DNA of 64,000 nt from Streptomyces sedi (GCF_006335015.1 NZ_VDGT01000026.1:30235-94234), one strand, 5' to 3'; shown: positions 49,337-57,606, counted from the stretch's first letter. Notes: generated by a model from the letters alone, not told the origin. Numbers and translations are program-made.

Positions 49337-51348
49337 CGCGAAGCGAGACCAGCCGCGCACGGGGCGGCCACAGCCGGCTGACCGGCGCCCTCACCCGCCG
49401 GCTGCGCGGCCCCGCACGGCTGCCGGTGCTCTCCCGGGTCGCCCTCGGCCTGCTGCTGCTGGTGGTGCTGGCCGCGCTGCTCGCGCCCTGGCTGGCGCCG
49501 CACGACCCCTACGCCCAGGCCGGCACCTCCGAGGGCCCCTCGGCCGACCACTGGATGGGGCAGGACAGCCTCGGCCGCGACATCCTCAGCCGGCTGCTGC
49601 ACGGGGCGCGCTGGTCGCTGGCCATCGGCCTCGGCGCGACGCTGCTCGCGCTGGCCGTCGGCGCGGTGATCGGCGCCGTCGCCGCCACCTCGCGGCGGGT
49701 CGTCGACGAGACGCTGATGCGTTCGCTCGACGTGGTGATGGCCTTCCCCGGCGTCGCGCTCGCCGCCGTGCTGATCTCCGTCTTCGGCGGCGGCGTCACC
49801 GTGCTGGTCTGCGCCATCGCCTTCCTCTACACCCCGCCGATCGCCCGGGTGGTGCGCGCCAACGTCCTCGCCCAGTACGGCGAGGACTACGTCACGGCCG
49901 AACGCGTCATCGGCGCGCGCACCCCGTTCATCCTGGTGCGCCACGTCGCCGTCAACTGCGCCGCGCCCGTGCTGGTCTTCGCCACCGTGATGGTCGCCGA
50001 CGCCATCGTCTTCGAGGCGTCGCTCTCCTTCGTCGGCGCCGGAGTGCGGCCCCCGGAACCGTCCTGGGGCAGCGTGATCGCCGACGGCAAGAACCTGGTG
50101 CTGCTGGGCGGTTGGTGGGCCACGGTCTTCCCAGGGCTGCTGATGCTGGCGACCGTGCTGGCGCTGAACATCCTCGCCGAGGGCGCCTCCGACTCCTGGG
50201 CCGCGCCCCGCCCCCACCGCGACCTGCCCGAGGGCGACCCCGGCGGGACCGTCCCCGCCGCCAGGGCCGCCGGCGACGACGCGCCGCGCGTCCCCCTGCC
50301 GCTGCCCGGTCTGGAACGCGCCGGCGCCCGGCTGCGCGCGCTGGCCAGGCCGCCGGTCACCGCCGAACCCGTGCTCACCGTGCGGGACCTGACCGTCCGC
50401 TTCCCGGAACGCCACCGCGGCGTCGACGTCGTCTCCGGCGTCAGCTTCGAGGTGCGGCCAGGCGAGGTCCTCGGCCTGGTCGGCGAGTCCGGCTGCGGCA
50501 AGTCCCTGACCGCGCTGACCGTGATGGGCCTCCAGCCGCGCGACGCCGAGGTGGGCGGCACCGTCCACTTCGACGGTCGCGAGCTGAACGCCCTCACCCC
50601 CCGCGCCCGCAGGGGACTCCTCGGCCACCAGATGGCGATGGTCTACCAGGACGCGCTCTCCTCGCTGAACCCCGCCATGACCATCCGCGCCCAGCTGCGC
50701 CAACTCGTCCGCAGGGGCGGCCGGCGCTCCCCGGCCGAGCTGCTGCGGATGGTCGGCCTCGACCCCGAACGCACGCTCCGCGCCTACCCGCACGAGCTGT
50801 CCGGCGGCCAGCGGCAGCGGGTCCTGATCGCCATGGCGCTCTCCCGCGAGCCGAGGCTGATCGTCGCCGACGAGCCCACCACCGCCCTCGACGTCACCAT
50901 CCAGGCGCAGGTCATCGAGCTGCTGCTGCGGCTGCGCGCCGAGTTGGGCTTCGCGCTGGTGCTGGTCTCCCACGACCTCGCGCTGATCGCCGACGTCACC
51001 GACCGGGTCGTCGTGATGTACGGCGGGCAGATCGCCGAACAGGGCGTCACCGCCGACCTGGTGGGCGCCCCCGCCCACCACTACACCCGGGGGCTCCTCG
51101 GCTCCGTGCTCTCCCTGGAGTCGGGCGCCGAGCGGATGACGCAGATCAGGGGCGTGGTGCCGGCCCCGGCCGACTTCCCCGCCGGCTGCCGCTTCGCCGA
51201 CCGCTGCCCGCTGGCCGACGACGACTGCGCCGAGCCCGTTCCCCTCGTCGAGGCCGCCGGCACCGCGCACCACGTCGCCTGCCACCACCCGGCGCCCGCG
51301 CCGGGCGACGCACAACCCGCGCCCTCCGAGAGCGAGGTCAGCCCGTGA
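49333..51348 (+). CDS. Fused ABC permease (DppC-like) and ATPase (DppD-like)
   Basis: A 671-residue fusion. Residues 1-290 form a DppC-type permease with HDPYAQAGTSEGPSADHWMG, GQDSLGRDILSRLL and the coupling loop VRANVLAQYGEDYVTAERVIG. A proline/alanine-rich linker follows, then an ATPase from about residue 345: Walker A GESGCGKS at about 384-391, signature LSGGQ at about 488, Walker B LIVADEPT, and the C-terminal cysteine cluster FADRCPLADDDC usual for oligopeptide-type ATPases. The ATG overlaps the previous stop (ATGA). This permease-ATPase fusion is a mark of SatABCD-like sialic-acid transporters, as far as I recall. Confidence 0.92.
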   Translation: MTRSETSRARGGHSRLTGALTRRLRGPARLPVLSRVALGLLLLVVLAALLAPWLAPHDPYAQAGTSEGPSADHWMGQDSLGRDILSRLLHGARWSLAIGLGATLLALAVGAVIGAVAATSRRVVDETLMRSLDVVMAFPGVALAAVLISVFGGGVTVLVCAIAFLYTPPIARVVRANVLAQYGEDYVTAERVIGARTPFILVRHVAVNCAAPVLVFATVMVADAIVFEASLSFVGAGVRPPEPSWGSVIADGKNLVLLGGWWATVFPGLLMLATVLALNILAEGASDSWAAPRPHRDLPEGDPGGTVPAARAAGDDAPRVPLPLPGLERAGARLRALARPPVTAEPVLTVRDLTVRFPERHRGVDVVSGVSFEVRPGEVLGLVGESGCGKSLTALTVMGLQPRDAEVGGTVHFDGRELNALTPRARRGLLGHQMAMVYQDALSSLNPAMTIRAQLRQLVRRGGRRSPAELLRMVGLDPERTLRAYPHELSGGQRQRVLIAMALSREPRLIVADEPTTALDVTIQAQVIELLLRLRAELGFALVLVSHDLALIADVTDRVVVMYGGQIAEQGVTADLVGAPAHHYTRGLLGSVLSLESGAERMTQIRGVVPAPADFPAGCRFADRCPLADDDCAEPVPLVEAAGTAHHVACHHPAPAPGDAQPAPSESEVSP

Positions 51349-52385
51349 CCGACCCGACCCCCCTGATGGAGCTGTCCGACGTCCACCTCGACTACCCGGC
51401 GCGCGGCTCCGGGCTGCTGCGCCGCGACCGGGTGCACGCCCTGGTCGGCGCGGACCTGGCCCTCGCGCCGGGCGAGACCGTCGGCGTCGTCGGCGAGTCC
51501 GGCTGCGGCAAGTCCACGCTCGCCAAGGTCCTGGTCGGCATCGCCCGCCCCACCGCGGGCACGGTCTCCCACCGGGGCCGCGAGCTGTGGGCGATGGACC
51601 CCGCCGAACGCCGCGCCGCGATCGGCACCGGCGTGGGCATGGTCTTCCAGGACGCGTCGACGGCGCTCAACCGCCGGCTGTCCGTGCACCGCCTGCTGCG
51701 CGACCCGCTCGACGTCCACCGGCGCGGCACCCCGGCCGAACGGGACGCGCGCGTACGGGAGTTGCTCGGCCTGGTCGGGCTGCCCCGGCACGTCGCCGAC
51801 GCCCTGCCGGGGCAGCTCTCCGGCGGCCAGCGCCAGCGCGTCGCCATCGCCAGGGCGCTGGCCCTCGAACCGGCGCTGCTCGTCGCCGACGAGCCCACCA
51901 GCGCCCTCGACGTGTCGGTCCGCGCCCAGATCCTCAACCTCCTGCTCGACCTGCGCGCCCGCCTCGGCCTGGCCATGGTCTTCGTCTCCCACGACATCCA
52001 GACCGTGCGCCGGATGAGCGACCGGGTGGTCACCATGTACCTGGGCCGGATCGTGGAGGAGTCACCGGCCGAACGCGTCTCCCGCCACGCCCGACACCCC
52101 TACACCCGGGCGCTGTTCTCCGCGACGCCGGGGCTGCTCGACCCGATCGAGCCCATCCCGCTCACCGGCCCGCTGCCGTCCGCCGTCCGGCCGCCCAGCG
52201 GCTGCCCGTTCCGCACCCGCTGCTGGAAGGCCGACGGGCGCTGCGCCGAGTCGATGCCCGAGTTCCGGGACGCGGCGGGCGAGACTCCCGGGGGACACCG
52301 CTTCCGCTGCCACCACCCGGTCGCGGCCGAGGAGACCACCCACCAGCTCGTCGCCCAGGCGACCGAGGCCAAGGAGCGTTCATGA
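51345..52385 (+). CDS. ABC transporter ATP-binding protein (DppF-like)
   Basis: A 346-residue ATPase, the second nucleotide-binding subunit of the transporter. Walker A GESGCGKS is at 50-57, signature LSGGQRQR mid-protein, Walker B LLVADEPTSALD, and the family's C-terminal cysteine motif CPFRTRCWKADGRC. The GTG overlaps the preceding stop (GTGA), and its own stop overlaps the lyase start (ATGA). With the ATPase half of the fused protein it makes the heterodimeric motor. Confidence 0.93.
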   Translation: MTDPTPLMELSDVHLDYPARGSGLLRRDRVHALVGADLALAPGETVGVVGESGCGKSTLAKVLVGIARPTAGTVSHRGRELWAMDPAERRAAIGTGVGMVFQDASTALNRRLSVHRLLRDPLDVHRRGTPAERDARVRELLGLVGLPRHVADALPGQLSGGQRQRVAIARALALEPALLVADEPTSALDVSVRAQILNLLLDLRARLGLAMVFVSHDIQTVRRMSDRVVTMYLGRIVEESPAERVSRHARHPYTRALFSATPGLLDPIEPIPLTGPLPSAVRPPSGCPFRTRCWKADGRCAESMPEFRDAAGETPGGHRFRCHHPVAAEETTHQLVAQATEAKERS

Positions 52386-53317
52386 GCCTGCCCGCCCGCC
52401 TCACCGGGGTCGTGCCCCCGGTCTGCACCCCGCTGACCCCGGAGGGCGAGGTGGACACCGTCTCGCTGGCCCGGCTCGTGGACCACCTGGTGGGCGCCGG
52501 CGTCGACGGGCTGTTCGTCCTCGGCTCCACCTCGGAGGCCGCGTTCCTCACCGACCGGCAGCGCGTCACCGTCGTCGAGACCGTCGCCGCCCAGGTCGAC
52601 GGTGCGCTGCCGGTGCTCGCCGGCGCCATCGACATGACCACGCCGCGCGTCGTCGACCACGCCAGGGCCGCGCTGGACGCCGGCGCCGACGCGGTCGTGG
52701 CGACCGCGCCGTTCTACACCCGCGTCCAACGGCAGGAGGTGGAACGGCACTTCCGGGTGCTCGCCGAACGCGTCCAGGCGCCGGTCCTCGCCTACGACCT
52801 GCCGGCGGCGGTCGGCACCAAGCTCGGCGCCGAGCTGGTCCTGACCCTGGCGGCCGAGGGGGTACTCGCGGGGCTCAAGGACTCCAGCACCGAACTGGCC
52901 GTGCTGCGCGACGTGTTGGCCGGCGTGCGGGAGGGGGCGGCGGGCGAGGGGTTCGCCGTCTTCACCGGCTCCGAACTGGTCGTGGACGCGGCCCTGTTGC
53001 TCGGCGCCCACGGTGTCGTGCCGGGGCTGGGCAACGTCGACCCGCACGGCTATGTGCGGCTGTTCGCCGCCTGCGCCGAGGGCGACTGGGCGCGGGCCCG
53101 CACCGAACAGGACCGGCTGGCGCGGCTCTTCGCGCTGGTCGACGAGGGCGACCCGGGCCGGATGGGGCGCGGCTCATCGGCGATCGGCGGCTTCAAGACG
53201 GCGCTCTACCTGCGGGGTTGGATCGACCACCCGACCACGGCCGTTCCCCAGGTGCCGCTCGACGAGGCGGAGACCGCGCGCGTCGCCAAGCACCTCGCCG
53301 GCGCCGGGCTGCTCTGA
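52382..53317 (+). CDS. N-acetylneuraminate lyase / dihydrodipicolinate-synthase family aldolase
   Basis: A 311-residue class I aldolase. The Schiff-base lysine is K166 in LAGLKDSS, the catalytic tyrosine Y138 in VLAYDLPAAVG, and the substrate carboxylate loop is GSTSEAAF (family GTTGE). In the superfamily the same fold serves DapA, NanA and several sugar-acid aldolases; motif reading alone does not separate them. Position as the last gene of a sialic-acid-type transport operon, with a sialidase next door, favours cleavage of N-acetylneuraminate to N-acetylmannosamine and pyruvate. No nanE, nanK, nagA or nagB gene is in the window. Confidence 0.8.
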   Translation: MSLPARLTGVVPPVCTPLTPEGEVDTVSLARLVDHLVGAGVDGLFVLGSTSEAAFLTDRQRVTVVETVAAQVDGALPVLAGAIDMTTPRVVDHARAALDAGADAVVATAPFYTRVQRQEVERHFRVLAERVQAPVLAYDLPAAVGTKLGAELVLTLAAEGVLAGLKDSSTELAVLRDVLAGVREGAAGEGFAVFTGSELVVDAALLLGAHGVVPGLGNVDPHGYVRLFAACAEGDWARARTEQDRLARLFALVDEGDPGRMGRGSSAIGGFKTALYLRGWIDHPTTAVPQVPLDEAETARVAKHLAGAGLL

Positions 53318-53348
53318 GCCGGGGGGCCCGAGCAGCCCGGCGCCGGCG
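53296..53348. terminator. Bidirectional terminator, 19-bp perfect stem
   Basis: CGCCGGCGCCGGGCTGCTC (53296-53314) pairs perfectly with 53330-53348; the 15-base loop begins with the stop codon of the lyase gene. The sialidase gene ends five bases beyond, so the hairpin ends both convergent transcripts. Its left arm encodes the last lyase residues. Confidence 0.9.
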
Positions 53349-53352
53349 GGCG

Positions 53353-54660
53353 TCAGCCCCTGCCGATCGGGATGCGGCGGAACTCGACCGTCTCGTAGGG
53401 CCCTTCGTGGCCCGTCTCGTAGAGCAGGCCCACCGTCCGGCGGTCCAGCTCCACCAGGTCGGAGTAGGCCGCCGGCTGCGCGGAGACCTGCGCCTCGGGG
53501 CGGAACGTTCCGCCGCCGTCGTCGCTGCGGTAGATGGTCAACGACCGCCTGGCGTCCGGCTCGGAGGGGCCGGAGAAGAGCAACGGGCCCTGGCGGCCGG
53601 GCAGTTGCAGCACGCTGCCCTGGACGACCGGCACGTTCTCCAGCCCGGGCTGCGGCACCAGCGGCCCGTCCAGGCTCTGGCCGCCGTCCGACGAGTAGGC
53701 GCCGAGCCGGTTGCCCGGGTCGGTGCCGTTCTGGTCCCGCACGCTGAAGTAGAGCCGGCCGTCGGGGAGTTCGGCGACGCTGGACTCGTTGGCGTTCAGG
53801 GCGCCCTCGTAGGACTGGTCGACGTAGCCCAGCTCCCAGGTCTCGCCCCCGTCGTCGCTGTAGAGCGCGTGCGAACCGTAGTAGCGGTCCTCGGTGCCGT
53901 CGTCGGGCGAGCCCGGCGCGGGGGAGGTCGAGTGGTTGGACGGCACCATCAGCCGGCCGGCGTGCGGGCCCTTGGTCAACGCGATGGCGTGCCCGGGACC
54001 CGTGGCGTACCAGCGCCACTCGGGGCGCTTCGCCGCGTGGGTGATCTCCCTCGGGGTGCTGAAGCTGGTGCCCTCGTCGTCGCTGAACTGCACGAACACC
54101 CGGCGGCTCTGCTCGGGCGTCGCCTCGCCGCTGCGGATCTCCTCCTCGCTGACGTCGCCGCCGTTGAAGCAGGTCACCAACACCAGCCGCCCGGTGGCCG
54201 GATCGAAGACGGGCGACGGGTTGCCCCGGGTGTCCCCCTCGCCGCTGGCCACCAGCGTCAACTCGCCCCAGGTGCAGCCGCCGTCGTAGGAACGGCGCAG
54301 CACCACGTCGATGTCACCGCTGTCGCCCGCGCCGGCCACCCGGCCCTCGGCGAACGCCAGCAGCGTGCCGGAGGGCGAGGTCACCACGGCCGGCACCCGG
54401 AAGGTGTCGTAGCCGTCGGTGCCGGCGACGAAGGGCACCGAGGAGAGACAGTCGTCGGTCGGCCCGACGTTGCCGCTGCCGTTGCCGTTGCCGCTGTTGC
54501 TTCCGGCGCCGGCGGCGAGCGCCGGCGAGGCCGCCAGCACCCCGAGCACGGCGGTGCCGGTCACGGCCAGCAGCCACAGGGGCGTCCGCTTCCGCGCGGC
54601 GCCCCGCCGGGGGCGGGGCGGACCAGGGTTCGGTGTCGGTGTCGGGTTCTCGTGAGACAT
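53353..54660 (-). CDS. Secreted sialidase (GH33, BNR/Asp-box propeller)
   Basis: A 435-residue exported exo-alpha-sialidase. A signal segment (about 27-49, LWLLAVTGTAVLGVLAASPALA) is followed by a short glycine/asparagine linker. The first propeller blade has YDTFRVPAVV (the F/YRIP arginine), an AFAEGR motif with the family's conserved acidic and arginine residues, and five Asp boxes: SYDGGCTW, SDDEGTSF, SDDGGETW, SSDGGQSL and SDDGGGTF. A late YSDLVELDRRTVGLLYE carries the nucleophilic tyrosine/glutamate region. It releases terminal sialic acids, which the convergent operon can import and cleave. Its promoter carries the same triple-ACGT operator. Confidence 0.92.
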   Translation of the reverse strand: MSHENPTPTPNPGPPRPRRGAARKRTPLWLLAVTGTAVLGVLAASPALAAGAGSNSGNGNGSGNVGPTDDCLSSVPFVAGTDGYDTFRVPAVVTSPSGTLLAFAEGRVAGAGDSGDIDVVLRRSYDGGCTWGELTLVASGEGDTRGNPSPVFDPATGRLVLVTCFNGGDVSEEEIRSGEATPEQSRRVFVQFSDDEGTSFSTPREITHAAKRPEWRWYATGPGHAIALTKGPHAGRLMVPSNHSTSPAPGSPDDGTEDRYYGSHALYSDDGGETWELGYVDQSYEGALNANESSVAELPDGRLYFSVRDQNGTDPGNRLGAYSSDGGQSLDGPLVPQPGLENVPVVQGSVLQLPGRQGPLLFSGPSEPDARRSLTIYRSDDGGGTFRPEAQVSAQPAAYSDLVELDRRTVGLLYETGHEGPYETVEFRRIPIGRG

Positions 54661-54708
54661 GACGGTGCCGGCTCCTTCGAACGCGTCGCGCGGGCGCTCA
54701 GTCGCCCA

Positions 54709-54727
54709 ACGTCGGACGTAGGACGTC
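54709..54727. promoter_or_regulatory. Triple ACGT operator upstream of the sialidase gene
   Basis: ACGT occurs at 54709, 54716 and 54723 (ACGTcggACGTaggACGTC), with the same seven-base spacing and the same last 12 bases as the site at 46637. It lies 49 bases before the sialidase start and links the gene to the GntR regulator's regulon. Confidence 0.75.
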
Positions 54728-54763
54728 CCACACGGTAAAGCGCGCCCCGCGCGCGGACAAGGG

Positions 54764-55230
54764 GTGCGCGTGAGCGCCTTGTGGGTGCGCGGTGCGTCCG
54801 GATGGCGCCGCGCTGGTTGGGTGGGTGGTCGTCCTGGCCCGTTCCTCGCGCCCCTGTGTGGGCTGGCGTGGTCGGGTCAGGCGCCAGTTCAGGCGCGGCC
54901 GGTGACGGCCTGTTTGGGGGCGCGGGGAACTGCGCGGTGCATCCGTGACGGGCCGCAGCCGACGACGGCGCCGCACCGGCCAGGTGGGTTGTCGCCCTGG
55001 CCCCGGTGGTCGGCTGGTCGCGCAGTTCCTCGCGCCCCTGGTCGGGGCTGGCGTGGTCGGGTCAGTGCGCGTGAGCGCTTTGTGGGGGCGCGGGGAACTG
55101 CGCGGTGCATCCGTGACGGTCCGCGGTCGACGACGGTGCCGCACCGACCAGGTGGGTTGTCGCGGCCCGGGCCGTCGGCGGGCCGCAGTCGACGACGGTG
55201 CCGCACCGGCCAGGTGGGTGGTCGCCCCGG
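54764..55230. repeat. Block of dispersed Streptomyces-type repeats
   Basis: The gap is made of imperfect copies of two units. One begins GGGGGCGCGGGGAACTGCGC, continues GGTGCATCCGTGACG and ends CCGCACCGGCCAGGTGGGTTG; copies are at 54916-54996 and 55084-55163, with a 3' part at 55176-55226. The other contains GCGCGTGAGCGC-TTGTGGG (54766, 55066) and CTCGCGCCCCTG-GGGCTGGCGTGGTCGG (about 54845, 55026). A further copy of the first unit is at 62686. The GGGGCGCGGGGAACTGCGC core is, to my knowledge, among the commonest intergenic repeats of Streptomyces. No gene is supported here. Confidence 0.85.
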
Positions 55231-55235
55231 CCTCG

Positions 55236-55892
55236 TTACCCCGCCTCCGCGACCGCCGTCGCGATCGGCGTCTCCCCGCCCACCAGGTCCAGCGTCAACC
55301 CGACCGCCGACGGCCTCTCCAGCAGCGCGGCCAGCACCCCGGCCACGTCGTCCCTGGTCACCGACCCGTAGTCGAGTCTGGGCGCCAACCGCACCCGCCC
55401 CGTTCCCGGGTCGTCCGTCAGCCGGCCCGGCCGCAGGATGGTCCAGAACAGCCCCTGACGCGCCCTGATGTCCGCGTCCGCCGCGCCCTTCGCGCGCAGA
55501 TAGGCCGCGAAGACAGGGTCCGTTCCGGCCGGCGGCTCGTCGTCGACGCCCATCGCCGAGACCACCACCAGCCGCCGCACCCCCGCGTGCTCCGCCGCGT
55601 CGGCGAAGAGCGTGGCAGCCGCCCGGTCGACCGTCTCCTTGCGTGCCATCCCGCTGCCCGGCCCCGCGCCCGCGGCGAAGACCGCCGCGTCGGCGCCGGC
55701 CAGGTGCCGGGCGACCTCCTCGACGGTCGCCTCCTCCAGATCGCAGACCACCGGCTCGGCACCGGCCGCCAGGAGGGCTCCCGCCTGCTCCTGCTTCCGG
55801 ATCAGCCCGGCCACCTGCTCGCCACGCCCGGACAGCAGCTTCTCCAGCCGCCGGGCGATCTTGCCGTGTCCACCAGCGATGACTGTGCGCAT
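55236..55892 (-). CDS. NAD(P)-binding protein, NmrA/SDR_a5-like
   Basis: A 218-residue atypical short-chain dehydrogenase. The N-terminal dinucleotide motif is VIAGGHGKIARRL (GxxGxxG). The central part has AAVFAAGAGPGSG and LVVVSAMGVDDEPP, followed by a tyrosine-lysine pair in YLRAKGAADADIR and TILRPGRLTDDPG, all typical of the NAD(P)H-binding NmrA-like group. I chose the ATG at 55892 (MRTVIAGG); the open frame reaches 55916. It is transcribed alone; the product may be a redox sensor or reductase. Confidence 0.88.
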   Translation of the reverse strand: MRTVIAGGHGKIARRLEKLLSGRGEQVAGLIRKQEQAGALLAAGAEPVVCDLEEATVEEVARHLAGADAAVFAAGAGPGSGMARKETVDRAAATLFADAAEHAGVRRLVVVSAMGVDDEPPAGTDPVFAAYLRAKGAADADIRARQGLFWTILRPGRLTDDPGTGRVRLAPRLDYGSVTRDDVAGVLAALLERPSAVGLTLDLVGGETPIATAVAEAG

Positions 55893-55943
55893 ACCCCGAC
55901 CGTAACGCGCCGCCACGCCCGTTCCCGAGGGCGCGCCCCGGCC

Positions 55944-57143
55944 TCAACCCGGTTGCTGACGCGGGAGTTCCACTTCGGCCCTGGTCGGCCCGTCCGCCGC
56001 GTACTCCCGCACCGCGCTGGTCCGCGCCACGATCCGGCCCCGGTGGAAGACCACCCTGCTGTATCCGAGCGACAGCGCCTCGGCCACCGAACCGCCGCGC
56101 ACCGCGAGCAGTTCGGCGGGGGAGCCCACGGTCACCCCGGCCGGCGCCGGCAGCCCGAGCGCCGCCCTGGCCAGCGGGCCGACGGCGGCGTAGGCCGCCT
56201 CCGGCGTCCGCGCCCCGCCGGCGGCCAGCAGTCGGGCGGCGGCCAACGGGTCGCCGCCGCCGGCCGGTTCGGCCGCCGTCCGCAGCGGTCCGCCGCCGAC
56301 GGCCACCGTCACCCCCGCGGCGGTCAACTCCCGCACCGGCGCCCGGCGCCCGTTCCTCGCCGTGCAGACCACCCGCACCCCGCCGGCCGCCAGCCCCTCG
56401 GCGACCCGGCGCAGCGCGGGCGGCGTCAGCCGGGCGAGGCCGCCGGCCGGGCCCAGGCAGAGCCCGTGCCGTGCGGCGCCGCCGGCGGTGGCGGAGGCCA
56501 CCAACCGTTCCAGCCAGGCCGGTTCGGCCGCCTCCGTGTGCAGCGCGACCGGCAGCCCCCACGCGTCGGCCAGCTCCAGCACCGCGTCCAGATGCCCCGC
56601 CGGGTCCGGGTCGCGGTCCGGCGCGCCCCCGACCGCGCCGGCGCCCATGGCCAGCGCGTCCCGCAGTCGCGCGCGCTGGCCGGCGCCGGCCAGGCCGGTG
56701 AGCGGCCCGGGCAGCGGCACGGCGCTCACCTCGGCCAGCCCGGCCAGCGCGCGGCCCGCCTCGATCACGGTGTCCCACGCTTCGAGGCCGCGGTCGATCG
56801 CGACATGGCAACGTTGTGCCGTCGCGCCGTGCCCCAGCCGGATCAGCGCGGACTCGGCGACGCGTGCCGGCAGCGGGCGGCGCGGCTCCGGGCCGGGCGC
56901 GGTGAGCGCGGTCTCCGGGCGCGCGTGCGGCTCGGCGGGGGCGGGAAGCAGCAGGTAGCCGTCGAGCGGGACCAGGTCGCCGGGGGCGCCGGGCCGCAGC
57001 GAGCCGGCCGGTGCGACGGCGGCGACACGGCCGTCGGCCAGCGCCACGTCCACGGTCCGCCCGTCGGCCAGCCGCGGCCCGCGCAGCAGCAGTTCCCCGG
57101 CGCCCCTGGCCGGCACCGGCTCCGACATCGCGGACTGGGACAT
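55944..57143 (-). CDS. Amidohydrolase-superfamily-like protein with altered metal motif
   Basis: A 399-residue protein with the plan of cytosine-deaminase-like amidohydrolases: a beta domain with LLLRGPRLADGRTVDVALADGRV, then LLPAPAEPHARPETAL where the metal motif HxH is expected, a barrel with GHGATAQRCHVAIDRG, VALHTEAAEPAW, and a closing VVFHRGRIVARTSAVREY. Here the first motif reads HAR instead of HxH, so the metal site looks incomplete. As I recall, relatives are found beside tRNA and rpmG genes in many streptomycetes. I start it at the ATG at 57143 behind GGGGAG; 57128 is also possible. Substrate unknown. Confidence 0.75.
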   Translation of the reverse strand: MSQSAMSEPVPARGAGELLLRGPRLADGRTVDVALADGRVAAVAPAGSLRPGAPGDLVPLDGYLLLPAPAEPHARPETALTAPGPEPRRPLPARVAESALIRLGHGATAQRCHVAIDRGLEAWDTVIEAGRALAGLAEVSAVPLPGPLTGLAGAGQRARLRDALAMGAGAVGGAPDRDPDPAGHLDAVLELADAWGLPVALHTEAAEPAWLERLVASATAGGAARHGLCLGPAGGLARLTPPALRRVAEGLAAGGVRVVCTARNGRRAPVRELTAAGVTVAVGGGPLRTAAEPAGGGDPLAAARLLAAGGARTPEAAYAAVGPLARAALGLPAPAGVTVGSPAELLAVRGGSVAEALSLGYSRVVFHRGRIVARTSAVREYAADGPTRAEVELPRQQPG

Positions 57144-57320
57144 CGCGCTCCCCGCTCGGGCGACGACTGCGGAGCGAGCGTAGGCCCCGTCCGGGGGCCG
57201 GGCGGGGAAGCGCCCGGCGGCGGGGGGAAAGTCATAAGAAACGCCCGACCCGCGCCCAGCGGGTCGGCGTGGCAATGGATTTCGCCTTCCGCCGGTGACC
57301 GTGTAATCTCTTGAGCGCTC

Positions 57321-57393
57321 GCCCCAATAGCTCAGTCGGCAGAGCGTCTCCATGGTAAGGAGAAGGTCAACGGTTCGATTCCGTTTTGGGGCT
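57321..57393 (+). tRNA. tRNA-Thr (GGT)
   Basis: A 73-base cloverleaf. Acceptor GCCCCAA pairs with TTGGGGC, D arm GCTC/GAGC, anticodon stem TCTCC/GGAGA with loop ATGGTAA (anticodon GGT), T arm AACGG TTCGATT CCGTT, discriminator T. CCA is not encoded. Confidence 0.97.
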
Positions 57394-57440
57394 CTGGGGT
57401 GCCTGGCTCTCATCCTCCGGGTGGGAGCGGCAAGCCCTGT

Positions 57441-57513
57441 GGCGGCGTAGCTCAGTCGGTAGAGCAAACGGCTCATAATCGTTGTGTCACCGGTTCAAGT
57501 CCGGTCGCCGCTA
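57441..57513 (+). tRNA. tRNA-Met (CAT)
   Basis: A 73-base cloverleaf. Acceptor GGCGGCG pairs with CGCCGCT (one G-U), D arm GCTC/GAGC, anticodon stem AACGG/TCGTT with loop CTCATAA (anticodon CAT), T arm ACCGG TTCAAGT CCGGT, discriminator A. The features are those of an elongator tRNA-Met. Confidence 0.96.
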
Positions 57514-57518
57514 CTCAC

Positions 57519-57556
57519 AGTAGCCGATTGCGGGGTCGGTCCTCCGATCGGCTACT
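57519..57556 (+). terminator. Terminator after the tRNA pair
   Basis: AGTAGCCGAT (57519-57528) pairs perfectly with ATCGGCTACT (57547-57556) and is followed by a pyrimidine run. It ends tRNA transcription or attenuates read-through into rpmG. Confidence 0.75.
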
Positions 57557-57606
57557 CTCTCTGTGTTCAATAGGTTTCACCCGTCCATCCGTCAAGGAGC
57601 ACTCAC

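Noticed and set aside
3700..54700. Search for a secondary-metabolite gene cluster
   Set aside because: No PKS, NRPS, terpene cyclase, lanthipeptide or siderophore genes were seen; the exporters and regulators alone do not make a cluster.
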